This document shows positions 1 through 13,817 of a stretch of DNA of 64,000 nucleotides, piece after piece. The stretch is taken from the NCBI RefSeq assembly GCF_019578655.1, contig NC_063264.1, positions 14,868,429-14,932,428 on the forward strand, given 5' to 3'. Numbering within the stretch: position 1 is the stretch's first letter; each line of letters opens with the position of its first letter. The translations under genes were made by a program, and so were the position numbers. Below the pieces are notes generated by a model. The model did not search any database and had not been told where the DNA came from. It saw nothing but the letters and a program-made list of their open reading frames with translations. Source of the DNA: Ricinus communis (Eukaryota; Streptophyta; Magnoliopsida; Malpighiales; Euphorbiaceae).

Positions 1-442
1 NNNNNNNNNNNNNNNNNNNNNNNNNNNNNNNNNNNNNNNNNNNNNNNNNNNNNNNNNNNNNNNNNNNNNNNNNNNNNNNNNNNNNNNNNNNNNNNNNNNN
101 NNNNNNNNNNNNNNNNNNNNNNNNNNNNNNNNNNNNNNNNNNNNNNNNNNNNNNNNNNNNNNNNNNNNNNNNNNNNNNNNNNNNNNNNNNNNNNNNNNNN
201 NNNNNNNNNNNNNNNNNNNNNNNNNNNNNNNNNNNNNNNNNNNNNNNNNNNNNNNNNNNNNNNNNNNNNNNNNNNNNNNNNNNNNNNNNNNNNNNNNNNN
301 NNNNNNNNNNNNNNNNNNNNNNNNNNNNNNNNNNNNNNNNNNNNNNNNNNNNNNNNNNNNNNNNNNNNNNNNNNNNNNNNNNNNNNNNNNNNNNNNNNNN
401 NNNNNNNNNNNNNNNNNNNNNNNNNNNNNNNNNNNNNNNNNN
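1..442. other. Assembly gap
   Basis: All bases are N. The satellite begins immediately at 443, so the gap probably lies inside the array and the true array length is unknown. Confidence 0.99.
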
Positions 443-3400
443 TAAAAGTGGTATATTTACAATAAGAAAATAACCAAGTAAAACATTTATATTTATGAAT
501 CACGAGAAAACAACCCCTTAAAAGTAGTGTAATTCTGAGTGCAGGAGAAATGGCCCTAATATAGTAACAGAGAAAATAACCCCGTAATATGGGGATATTT
601 ATCAATCGGAGAAAATGACCCCATAATTTTGTTAGATTTTTTGAGTGTAGGAAAACAACCCTTCAGCGGGTTAATTTTATAATATGAGAAAACAACCCGT
701 AAAAGGGTTTATTTGTCAATATAAGAAAATAACTTCCACCATGAAATGTATATTTTAATTCGAGGGAAGCATGACCCGTAATAGTGCTAATACTTTAAAA
801 TGAAAAAATGACCCCGTAAAAGTGGTATATTTATCAATATAAGAAACTAACCTCGTAAAACGTGTATATTTATGAATGTGAGAAAATAAATACATAAAAA
901 TAATGTAATTGGGAGTCTGAGAAAACAACCTTGTACACAGGGTAAATTTTATAATATGAGAAAGCAACCCCGTAAGAGGGGTATATTTATAAATATTAGA
1001 AAACAACCACATAATACGGGGATATTTATCAATCGGAGAAAATAATTCCATAATTTTGGTATTTTTGTGAGTATGAGAAAACAACTCCTTAAATGGGTTA
1101 GTTTTATAATATGAGAAAACAACCCCGTAAAAGTGGTATATTTGTCATTATAAGAAAAAAATTCCGTAAAATGTGTGTATTTATGAATCTGAGAAAATGA
1201 CCCCGTAAAAGTACTGAAATTGCGAGTATAAGAAAACAGCCTCATAGAAGGGGTAAATTTTCTTAATATGAGAAAAAAGTCGCGTAGAAGGGAAAATCTT
1301 TTAATATAAGGGGTATACTTATAAATATTAGAAAACAAGCCGTAATATGGGGATATTTATCAATCGGAGAAGATAACCCTGTAATTTTGGTAAATTTGTG
1401 AGTATAAGAAAACAACTCTTTAAATGGGTTAATTTTATAATATAAGAAAATAACCCCGTAAAAATAATATATTTGTCAATATAAGAAAATAAGCCCGTAA
1501 AACGTGTATATTTATAAATTTTAAAAAATAACCCCATAATCATGCTAATAATTTAAAATGAGAAAAAGACCCCGTAAAAGTGGTATATTTATCAATATAA
1601 AAAAATAACCCCGTAAAACATGTATGCCTATGAATCTAAGAAAACAACTCCGCAAAAGTAATGTAATTGCGAGTCTAAGAAAACAGCATCGTAGAAGGGG
1701 TAAATTTTTAAATATGAGAAAACAACCCCGTTAGAGGGGTATATTTATAAATATTAGAAAACGACCCCTTAATATTGGGATATTTATAAATCACCGTAAT
1801 TGTGGTATATTTGTGAGTATGAGAAAACAACCCCTTAAATGGGTTAATTTTATAATATGAAAAAATAACCCCGTAAAAGGGGTATATTTGTCAATATAAA
1901 AAATATCTTAAAAAGTGTATATTTTTGAATTTGAGAAAACAACCCCGTAAAACGTAGAATGGATAAATTTCTTACGATGAGAAAACATCCTCATAGAATG
2001 AGTAAATTTTTTAATATGAGAATAACCCCGTAAGAGAGGTATATTTGTAAATATTAGAAAATAACCCCGTAATTTGAAAATATTTATCAATCGGAGAAAA
2101 TAACCCCGTAATTTTGATATATTTGTGAGTATGAGAAAACAACCTCTTAAATCGGTTAATTTTATAATATGAAAAAACAACCCCGTAAAACGGGTATATT
2201 TGTCAATATAAAAAAATAATCCCGTAAAACATGTATATTTATGAATTTGAGAAAACAACCTCATAATAGTGCTAATAATTTCATATGAGAAAACGACCCC
2301 ATAAAATTGATATATTTATCAATATAAAAAAATAACCCCGTAAAACGTGTATATTTATGAATGTGATAAAACAAATACTTAAAAATAGTGTAATTGCGAG
2401 CCTGAGAAAACAGGCTCGTAGAAGGAGTAAATTTTTTTAATTTGAGAAAACTACCCTGTAATACGGGGATATTTATCAATCAGATAAAATAACGCCAGAA
2501 TTTTAGAATATTTGTGAGTATGAGAAAACAACCTCTTAAATGAGTTAATTTTATATTATGAGAAAACAAACCCGTAAAAAGGGTATATTTGTCAATATCA
2601 GAAAATAACTCTGTAAAACGTGTATATTTATAAATTTTAGGACATAACTCAGTAATAGTGCCAATAATTTAATATGAGAAAACGACCCTGTAGAAGTAGT
2701 ATATTTATCAATATAAGAAATTAATCTCGAAAAACGTGTATATTTATAAATCTGAGAAAACAACCCCGTAAAAGTAATGTAATTGCGAGTCTTAGGAAAC
2801 TGCCTCGCGGAAGGGGTAAATTTTTAAAATGAGAGAACCCCGTAATAAGGGGATATTTATCAATCGAAGAACATAACCCCGTAACTTATGTATAGTTGTG
2901 AGTATGAGAAAAAAACTCATTAAATGGATTAATATTATAATATGAGAAAACAACCACGTAAAAGAGTTATATTTGTCAATATAAGAAAATAATCGGGTGA
3001 AACGTGTATATTTATGAATTTGAGAAAATAACCCCAGAATAGTGCTAATAATTTAATATGAGAAAACGACCCGTAAAAGTCGTATATTTAACAATACGAG
3101 AAAATAACCTAGTAAAACCTGTATATTTATGAATATGATAAAACAACCTCGTAAACGTAGTGTAATTATGAGTATGAGAGAACAGCCTCCTAGTACGTGT
3201 AAATTTTTTAATATGAGAAAACAACCACGTAATACGGAGATATTTGTCAATCGGAGAAAATAACCCCGTAATTTTAGTATATTTGTGAGTATGAGAAAAC
3301 AACCTCTTAAATCGGTTAATTTTATAATATGGAAAAACAACCCCGTAAAACGGGTATATTTGTCAATATAAGAAAATAATCCCGTAAAACGTGTATATTT

Positions 3401-6400
3401 ATGAATTTGAGAAAACAACCCCATAATAGTGCTAATAATTTAATATGAGAAAATGACCCGTAAAAGTGGTATATTTATCAATATAAGAAAATAACCCCCG
3501 TCAAACGTGTATATTTATGAATATAAGAAATCAATATCATAAAACTAGTGTAATTATGAGTTTGAGAAAACAGCCTCATAGACGAGGTAAATTTTCTAAT
3601 ATGAGAAAATAATTCCGTAAAAAGGGTATATTTAAAAATATTAGAAAATAATTTCGTAATACGTAGAATGGATAAATATTTTAATATGAGAAAACAGCCG
3701 CTTAGAATGGGTAAATTTTTTAATATGAGAATAATCCCGTAAGAGGGGTATATTTATAAATGTTAGAAAATAATCCCGTAATACGTGGATATTTCTCAAT
3801 CGGAGAAAATAACCCAGTAATTTTGGTATATTTGTGAGTATGAAAAAACAACCCCTTAAATGGGTTAATTTTATAATATGAGAACACAACCCCGTAAAAG
3901 GGGTGTATTTATCAATATAAAAAATTAACCCTCGTAAAACATGTATATTTATAAATTTGAGAAAACAACCCCATAAAAGTAGTGTAATTGTGAGTGTAAG
4001 AAAATAACCTCGTACAAGGGGTACATTTTTTAATATAAGAGAACAACCCCGTAAGAAGGGTATATTTATAAATATTAGAAAATAACCCTGTAATACGGGG
4101 ATATTTATCAATCGGAGAAAATAACCCTGTAATTTTAGGATATTTGTGAGTATGAGAAAGCAACCGTTTAAATCGGTTTATTTTATAATATGAGAAAACA
4201 AGCCCGTAAAAGTGGTATATTTGTTAATATAAGAAAATAACCCTGTAAAATAGTGTAATTGCTCAAATAACAAAATAACCTCGTAGAACGGGTAAATTTT
4301 TTAATACGAGAAAACAGCCTCGTAAAAAGGATAAATTTTTTAATATGTGAAAACCTTGTAATACGGGATATTTTTGAATATGAGGAAGTAACCCTGTTTT
4401 GTGGTATATTTGTGAGTATGAAAAAGCAACCCCTTAAATGGGTTAATTTTATAATATAAGAAAATAACCCTGTAAAAGGGGTATATTTATCGATATAAGA
4501 AAATAACCGCATAGAATGTCTATATTATTGAATTTGAGAAAACAACTCCATAATATAGTAATAATTTAATATGAGAAAACAACCCCGTAAAAGTGTTATA
4601 TTTATCAATATGAGAAAATAACACCGTAAAACTTGTATATTTATGAATCTGAGAAAACAACCCCGTAATAGTTGTGTAATTCCGAGTTTGGAAAAACAGT
4701 CTCATAGACGGGGTAAATTTTTTAATATGAGAAAACAACTCCATAAGAAGGGTATATTTATAAATATTAGAAAACAATCCCGTAATACGGAGATATTTAT
4801 CAATCGGAGAAAATAACACCGTAATTTTGGTGTATTTGTGAACATTAGAAAATAACCCCTTAAACGGGTTAGTTTTAGAATATGCAAAAACAATCCCGTA
4901 AAATGGACATATATGTCCATATAGGAAAATAACCCCGGAAAACGTGTATATTTATGAATTTGACAAAATTATCCCATAATAGTGATAATAATTTAATATG
5001 AGAAAACGACCCCGTAAAAGTGGTATATTTATGAATATAACAAAATAATCCCGTAAAATGTATATATTTATGAATATGAGAAAACAACCTACTAAAAATA
5101 GTGTGATTGCGAGTGTGAGAAAACAGCCTCCTAGAAGGGGTGAATTTTTTAATATGAGAAAACAACCTCGTAGAAAATAACCCCGTAATTTTGGTATATT
5201 TGTGAGTATGAGAAAACAACCCCTTAAATGGGTTAATTTTGAAAATAGCCCCTTAAAAGGGGTCTATTTGTCGATATAAGAAAATAACTCCATAAAACGT
5301 GTATATTTATGAATTTGATAAAACAGCCCCATAATAATACTAATAATTTAATAAGAGAAAACGACCCCGTAAAAGTGCTATACTTATCAATATAAGAGAA
5401 TAACTCCGTAAAACGTGTATAATTGGGAGTCTAAGAAAACAGCTTCGTAAAATGGATAAATTTTTTAATATGAAAAAACAGCCTCGTAGAAGGGGTAAAT
5501 TTTTTAATATGTGAAAACAACCCTGTAATATAGGGATATTTTTGCATATGAGAAAATAAACCCCGTAACTTTGATATATTTGTGAGTACGAGAAAACAAC
5601 CCCTTAAATCGGTTAATTTTATAATATGAGAAAACAATCCCATAAAAGGTATATATTTGTCAATATAAGAAAGTAACTCCATAAAACCTGTATAATTATG
5701 AATTTGAGAAAATAACCCCATAATAGTGCTAATAATTTAATATGAGAAAACGACCATCAATATAAGAAAATAACCTCGTAAAACATGTATATTTATGAAT
5801 CAGAGAAAACAACCCCGTAAAAGAAGTGTAATTGCGAGTCTGAGAAAACAGCCTCGTATAAGGGATAAATTTTTTCATATGAGAAAACAACCTCGTAAGA
5901 GGGGTATATTTATAAATATTAGAAAACAATCCCGTAATATGGGGATATTTATCAATCGGAGAAAGTAACCTCTTAGTTTTGGTATATTTCTGAGTAGAGA
6001 GGACAACCCCTTAAATGGGTTAATTTTATAATATTAGAAAACAACCCCGTAAAAGTGGTATATTTGTCAACATAAGAAAATAACCCCATAAAACATATAT
6101 ATTTATGAATCTGAGAAAATAACCCCGTAAAAGTAGTGTAATTGGGAGTTTAAGAAAAAATCCTCGTAGAATAGGTAAATTTTTTAATATGAAAAAACAG
6201 CCTAGTTGAAGGGGTAAATTTTTTAATATGTAGAAACAACCCCGTAATTTTGATATATTTGTGAGTACAAGAAAACAACCCCTTTAATCGGTTAATTTTA
6301 TAATATGAGAAAACAATCCCGTAAAAGGGGTATATTTGTCAATATAAGAAAATAACCCCGTAAAACTTGTATAATTATGAATTTGAGAAAACAACCCCAT

Positions 6401-9400
6401 AATAGTGCTAATAATGTAATATGAGAAAACGACCCCGTAAAAGTGATGTATTTATCAATATAAGAAAATAGCCTCGTAAAACGTGTATATCTATGAATCT
6501 GAAAAAATAACCTCATAAAAGTAGTGTAATTGCGAGTCTGAAAAAACAGCCTCATATATGGGGTAAATTATTTAATATGAGAAAACAACCCCGTAATACG
6601 GGAATATTTATCAATCAGAGAAAATAACCCCATAATTTTGGCATATTTGTGAGTATGTGAAAACAACCCCTCAAATGGGTAAATTTTATAATATGAGAAA
6701 ATAACCCCGTAAAAGGGATATATTTAGCGAAATAAGTAAATTATCCCGTAAAAACGTGTATATTTATGAATTTGATCAAACAATCCCATAATAGTACTAA
6801 TAATTTAATATGATAAAACGACCCCCTAAAAGTGGTATTTATCAATATAAGAAAATAACACCGTAAAACGTATATTTATTATTCTCATAAAACAACCCCG
6901 TAAAAGTAGTGTAATTGCGAGTTTAAGAAAATAGCCTCGTAACAGGATAAATTTTTTAATATGAGAAAACAACCCCATAAGAAGGGTATATTTATAAATA
7001 TTAGAAAACAACCAAGTAATACAAGGATTTTGTTCAATCGGAGAAAATAATCCCATAATTTTAGTATGTTTGTGAGTTTCAGAAAACAACCTCTTAAATG
7101 GGTTAATTTTATAATATGAGAAAACAACCTCGTACAAAGGATAAATTTGTTAATATGAAAAAACAGTATCGTAAGAGGGGTATCTTTACAAATATTAGAA
7201 AACAATCCCTTAATATGGGATATTTATCAATTGAAGAAAATAGCTAAGTGATTTTTGGTATATTTGTGAATATAAGATAACAACCCCTTAAATGGGTTAA
7301 TTTTATAATATGAGAAAACAATCCCGTAAAAGGGGTATATTTGTCAATAAAAAAAAATAACCCCATAGAGCGTGTATATATATAAATTTGAGAAAGCAAC
7401 TCCATAACACGTGTATATTTTATGAATTTGAGAAAATAACCCCGTAAAAGTATTGGAATTGTGAGCCTGAGAAAACATCCTCGTAGAAAGGGTAAATTTT
7501 TTAATACGAGAAAACAATCCCGTAATACAGGGATATTTATCACTCGGAGAAAATAGCCCCATAATTATGGTATTATTTATTAGTGTGCGAAAACAACCTC
7601 TTAAATGGATTAATTTTATAATATGAGAAAACAACCCCATAAAAGTGGTATATTTGTCAATATAAGAAAATAACCCCTTAAAATGGTATATTTTTTAGCA
7701 AGAGAAAACAACCCCTTAAAGTGGTTAATTTTATAATATGAGAAAACGATCCTGTAAAAGTGGTGTATTTATCAATTTAAGAAAATAACCCCATAAAATG
7801 TGTATATTTATGAATCTGAGAAAACAACCCCGTAAAAGTAGTATAACTGCAAGTCTAAAAAAATAGCCTCATAGAATGGGTAAATTTTTAATATGAGAAA
7901 ACAGTCTCGTAATACGAGGATATTTATCAATCGGAGAAAATAACCCTGTAATTTTGGTATATTTTTGAGTATGAGAAAACAACCCCTTAAATGGGTTAAT
8001 TTTATAATATGAGAAAACAACCAAGTAAAAGGCGTATATTTGTCAATATAAAAAAATAACTCTGCAAAATGTGTATATTTATGAATTTTAGGAAACAACT
8101 CCCTAATAGTACTAATAATTTAATATGAGAAATCGACCCCGTAAAAGTGGTATATTTATCAATATAAGAACATAACTGTGTAAAACATGTATATTTGTAA
8201 ATCAGAGAAAATAACTCCCTAAAAGTAGTGTAATTACGAGTCTAAAAAAACAGCCTCGTAGAAGGAGTAAATTTTTTAATATGAGAAAACAATCCCGTAA
8301 GAAGAGTATATTAATAAGTATTAGAAACTAACCCCATAATACGAGAATATTTATCAATTAGAGAAAATAACCACATAATTGTGGTATATTTGTGAGTATG
8401 AGAAAACTACCCCTTAAATGGGTTAATTTTATAATATGAGAAAATAACCCTGAAAAAGGAGTATATTTGTCAATATAAGAAAATAACCCCGTAAAACATA
8501 TATATTTATAAATTTGAGAAAACAACCCCGTAGAACATGTATATTTATGAATATGAGAGAACAACTCCGTAAAAGTATTGTAATTGTGAATATGAGAAAA
8601 CAGCCTCGTAGAAGGGATAAATTTTTTAATATGAGAAAATAATCCCGTAAGAGGGGTATATTTATAGATATTAGAAAATAACCTCATAATATGAGGATAT
8701 TTATCAATCAGAGAAAATAACCCCATAATTGTGGTATACTTGTGAGTATGAGAAAACAACCCCTTAAATGGAATAATTTTATAGTATGAGAAAACAACCC
8801 CGTAAAAGGGATATATTCGTCAATATAAGAAAATAACCCCATAAAACGTGTATATTAATGAATTTGAGAAAACAATCCCATAATAGTACTAATAATTTAA
8901 TATGAGAGAACAACCCCGTAAAAGTGGCATATTTATCAATATAAGAAAATAACTTCATAAAACGTATATATTTATGAATTTCAGAAAACAACCCCGTAAA
9001 AGTATTGTAATTGCAAGCTTGAAAAAACAGACTCGTTGAAGGGGTAAATTTTTTAATATGAGAAAACAACCCCATAAAAGTATTGTAATTGCGAGCTTGA
9101 AAAAACAGACTCGTAGAAGGGGTAAATTTTTTAATATGAGAAAACAACCCCGTAATACGGAAATATTAATCAATCCGAGAAAATAACCCCATAATTTTGG
9201 TATATTTGTGAGTATGAGAAAATAACCCCTTAAATGGATTAATTTTATAATATGAGAAAACAACCCCGTAAAATAGATATATTTATTAATATAAGAAAAT
9301 AACCCCGTAAAATGTATATATTTATGAATTTGAGAAAACAATCCCATAATGGTGCTAACAATTTAAAATGAGAAAACGATCCCGTAAAAGTGGCATATTT

Positions 9401-12400
9401 TCAATATAAGAAAATAACCCCGTAAAATCTGTACATTTATGAATCTGACGAAATAGCTCCGTAAAAGTAGTGTAATTGGGAGTCTGAGAAAACAGGCTCA
9501 TAGAACGGGTAAATTTTTAAATATGAGAAAACAACCCCATAAGAGGGGTATATTTGTCAATATAAAAAAATAACCCCATAAAATGTGTATATTTATTAAT
9601 TTGAATAAATAACCCCATAACAGTGCTAATAATTTTTTTAATATGAGAAAACGGCCCCGTAAAAGTGGTATAACTATCAATATAAAGAAATTAACCCGTA
9701 AAACGTGTACATTTATGAATATGAGAAAACAACCCTGTAAAAATAGTGTAATTGGGAGTCTGAGAAAACAGCCTCCTAGAAAGGATGAATTTTTAATATG
9801 TGAAAACAAGCCCGTAAGAGGCGTATATTTATAAATATTAGATAACAACCACGTAATATGGAGATATTTATCAATCGGAGAAAATAACTCTGTAATTTTT
9901 GTATATTTGTAAGTAAGAGAAAACAACCTCTTAAATGAGTTAATTTTATAATATAAGAAAAAAACTCCGTAAAAGGGGTATATTTATCAATATAAGAAAT
10001 TAACCCCGTAACACCTGTACATTTATGAATCTGACGAAACAGCCCCGTAAAAGTAGTGTAATTGGGAGTTTGAGAAAACAGCCTCATAGAAAAGGTAAAT
10101 TTTTAAATATGACAAAACAACCCCGTAAGTGGGACATAGTTGTCAATATAAAAAAAATAGTAAGACGTGTATATTTATTAATTTAAAAAAATAACAACAT
10201 AATAGTGCTAATAATTTAATATGAAAAAACGACCCCGTAAAAGTGGTATAACTATCAATATAAAAAAATAACCCCGTAAAATATGTATGTTTATGAATAT
10301 GAGAAAACAACCCCGTAAAAATAGTGTAATTGGGAGTCTGAGAAAAAAGCCTCGTAGAAAGAGTGAATATTTTAATATGAGAAAACAAACCCGTAAGAGG
10401 CGTATATTTATAAATATTAGAAAACAACCATGTAATATGGAGATATTTATCAATCGGAGAAAATAACCTCGTAATTTTGGTATATTTGTAAGTAAGAGAA
10501 AACAACCCCTTAAATGGGTTAATTTTATAATATGAGAAAACAACTCCGTAAAAGTGGTATATTGTCAATATAAGAAAATAATCCCGTAAAACGTGTATAT
10601 TTATGAATCTGAGAAAACAACCCCGTAAAAGTAGTGTAACAACCTCGTAGAAGGGGTAAATTTTTTAATTTGAGAAAACAGCCTCGTAAGAGGTGTATAT
10701 TTATAAATATTAGATAACAATCTCGTAATATGGGATATTTATCAATCTGAGAAAATAACTCCATAATTTTGGTATATTTGTGAGTATGAGAAAATAACTC
10801 CTTAAATGGGTTAATTTTATAATATGAGAAAACAACCCCGTAAAAAGGGTATATTTGTCAATATAAGAAAATAACCCTGTAAAACGTGTATATTTATAAA
10901 TTTGAGAAAACAACTCCGTAAAACATGTATATTTATGAATATGATAAAACAACTCCGTAAAAGTATTATAATTGCGAATCTGAGAAAACAACCTCGTAGA
11001 AGGGGTAAATTTTTTAATATGAGAAAACAACCCCGTAAGAGAGGTATATTTAGTAATCTGAGGATATTTATCAATCAGAGAAAATAACCTCATAATTGTG
11101 GTATACTTGTGACTATGAGAAAACAACCCCTTAAATGAGATAATTTTATAATATGAGAGAAAACCCCGTAAAAGGGATATATTTGTCAATATAAGAAAAT
11201 AACCCCATAAAACGTGTATATTAATGAATTTGAGAAAACAACGCCATAATAGTGCTAATAATTTAATATGAGAGAACGACCCTATAAAAGTGGTATATTT
11301 ATCAATATAAGAAAATAACTCCGTAAAACGTGTATATTTATGAATTTGAGAAAAGAACCCCGTAAAAGTATTGTAATTGCAAGCTTGAGAAAACAGACTC
11401 CTAGAGGGGGTAAATTTTTTAATATGAGAAAAAAAACCCTCTAGTACGGGGATATTTATCAATAAGAGAAAATAACCTCGTAATTTTGGTATATTTATTA
11501 GTATGAGAAAACAACCCCTTAAATGGATTAATTTTATAATATGAGAAAACAATCCTGAAAAATTGATATATTTGTCAATATAAGAAAATAACCCCGTAAA
11601 ACGTATATATTTATGAATTTGAGAAAGAAACCCCATAATAGTGCCAACAATTTAAAATGAGAAAACGATCCCGTAAAAGTGGTATATTTATCAATATAAG
11701 AAAATAACCCTATAAAACTTGTACGTTTATGAATGTGACGAAACAGCCCCGTAAAAGTACTGTAATTGGGAGTCTGAGAAAACAGCCTCATAGAAGGGGT
11801 AAATTTTTAAATATGAGTAAACAACCCTATAAGAGGGGTATATTTTTCAATATAAAAAAATAGTAAAACGTGTATATTTATTAATTTGAAAAAATAACCC
11901 CATAATAGTGCTAATAATTTAATATGAGAAAATGACCCGTAAAAATGGTAAAAAGAGTATCAATATAAAATAATAACCCCATAAAACGTGTATGTTTATA
12001 AATATGAGAAAACAACCCTGTAAAAGTAGTGTAATTGGGAGTCTGAGAAAACAGCCTCGTAGAAAGGGTTAATTTTTTAATATGAGAAAACAACCCCGTA
12101 AGAGGCGTATATTTATAAATATTAGAAAACAACCACGTAATATGGAGATATTTATCAGTGGAGAAAATAATCCTGTAATTCTGGTATATTTATAAGTAAG
12201 AGAAAACAATCCCTTAAATGGGTTAATTTTATAATATGAGAAAACAACCTTGTAAAAGTAGTATATTTATAAATATAAGAAAATAATCTCATAAAGTGTG
12301 TGTATTTATATATCTGAGAAAACAACCCCGTAAAAGTAGTGTAACAACCTCGTAGAAGGGGTAAATTTTCTAATATGAAAAAACAACCTTGTAAGATGTC

Positions 12401-13570
12401 TATATTTATAAATATTAGATAAGAATCTCGCAATATGGGATATTTATCAATATGAGAAAATAACCTCGTAATTTTGGTATATTTGTGAGTATGAGAAAAT
12501 AACCTCTTAAATGGGTTAATTTTATAATATGAAAAAACAACCCCGTAAAAGTAGTATATTTGTCAATATAAGAAAATAACTCCATAAAACGTGTATATTT
12601 ATGAATTTGAGAAGATAACCCCGTAAAACGTATATATTTATGAATCTGAGAAAATAACCCCATAAAAGTAGTATAATTGCGAGCCTAAGAAAACAGCCTC
12701 GTAGAAGAGATAAATTTTTTAAAATGAGAAATCAACCCCGTAATACCGGGATATTTATCAATCGGAGAAAATAACCCTGTAATTTTTGTATATTTGTAAG
12801 TATGAGGAAACAACCCCTTAAATGAGTTAATTTTATATTATGGGAAAACAACCCTTTAAAATGGGTATATTAGTTAATATAAGAAAATAACTCTATAAAA
12901 CGTGTATATTTATGAATTTATGAAAACAACCCCATTATAGTGCTAATAATTTAATACGAGAAAATGATCCTGTGAAAGTGGTATATTTATCAATATAAGA
13001 AAATAACCCCATAAAACATGTATATTTGTGAATCTGAGAAACCAACCCCGTAAAAGCAGTGTAATTGGGAGTCTGAGAAAACTGCCTCGTAGAAGGGAAA
13101 AAATTTTAAATATGAGAAAATAGCCTTGTTGAAGGGGTAATTTTTTAATATGAGAAAACAACCCCGTAATACGGGGATATTTATCAATAGGAGAAAATAA
13201 CCCCGTAATTTTGGTATATCTGTGAGCATGAAAATTACCCTTGAAATTGGTGAATTTTATAATAAACCCCGTAAAAGGGGTATATTTGTCAATATAAGAA
13301 AATAACGACGTAAAACGTATATATTTATGAATCTTAGAAAACAATCCCATAATAGTGCTAATAATTTAATATGAGAAAACGACTCCGTAAAAGTGGTATA
13401 TTTATCCATATAAGAAAATAATCCTGTAAAATATGTATATTTATGAATCTGAAAAAACAACTCCATAAAAGTAGTGTAATTGCGAGTCTAAGAAAACAAC
13501 GTCGTAGAAGGCGTAAATTTTTAAATATAAAAAAATTATCCCGTAAGAGAGGTATATTTATAAATATTAA
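443..13570. repeat. Hierarchical AT-rich satellite (38-39 bp subunits)
   Basis: Roughly 340 subunits of 38-39 bp follow each other without interruption. Each has the pattern GAGAAAACAACCCCGTAA, a short variable part often ending in GGGGTATATTT, then an AT-rich tail such as ATCAATATAA. Eleven subunit types recur in fixed order. The type carrying GTGCTAATAATTTAATATG recurs at 2271, 2657, 3043 and 3427 (385 bp, ten subunits). It also recurs at 4555 and 4980 (425 bp, eleven subunits, with one extra CCCCGTAAGAGGGG type). Two of the three minus-strand frames stay open over long stretches because 39 bp equals 13 codons. They give 13-residue pseudo-repeats such as LFSHIHKYTRFTG and GCFLILTNIPKLR; the longest open stretch is 308 codons (10710-11636). 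I regard these as by-products and not as genes. The array touches the gap on the left and stops inside a subunit at about 13570. Confidence 0.95.
8992..9147. repeat. Local two-subunit duplication in the satellite
   Basis: Two adjacent copies of a 78 bp segment lie here: the subunit with GTATTGTAATTGC followed by the subunit with ACTCGTNGAAGGGG. They differ at only a few bases and are far more alike than neighbouring higher-order repeats. This looks like a recent unequal exchange or slippage event of exactly two subunits. Confidence 0.8.
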
Positions 13571-13812
13571 ATCACTTCAATTATCACTAAATTATGTTAA
13601 CTAGAAAAATACAGAATAGTTGGTCATACATGCTAGTTGTCCAGCATGATAAAAATTTGAATTAATTTATAAAAAAATTGAAGGTAGTTCAGACTCTTTC
13701 AATAATTGTTATTTTTTAGTAAATAAAATTACAATAAATATTGTTATGTTGTACTATTAATTTAATAAAAGTGTCATATATGATTTCATATTTTTAACAC
13801 ATAATGTATTAT
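13571..13812. other. Satellite edge, AT-rich single-copy-like sequence
   Basis: The satellite phase ends after TATATTTATAAATATTAAA and no further CCCCGTAA box follows. The sequence is AT-rich with no open frame of note. It is the immediate insertion context of the solo LTR at 13818. Confidence 0.6.
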
Positions 13813-13817
13813 ACTAT

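Noticed and set aside
755..13466. Many minus-strand open frames of 60-308 codons in the first 13 kb, suggesting a repetitive protein family
   Set aside because: They follow the 39 bp satellite period, occur in two frames at once, and start and stop wherever a 38 bp subunit shifts phase. No signal, domain or promoter was seen.
443..13570. CRISPR-like array of regular short repeats
   Set aside because: Repeats are degenerate and contiguous with no unique spacers, and the context is plant nuclear DNA.
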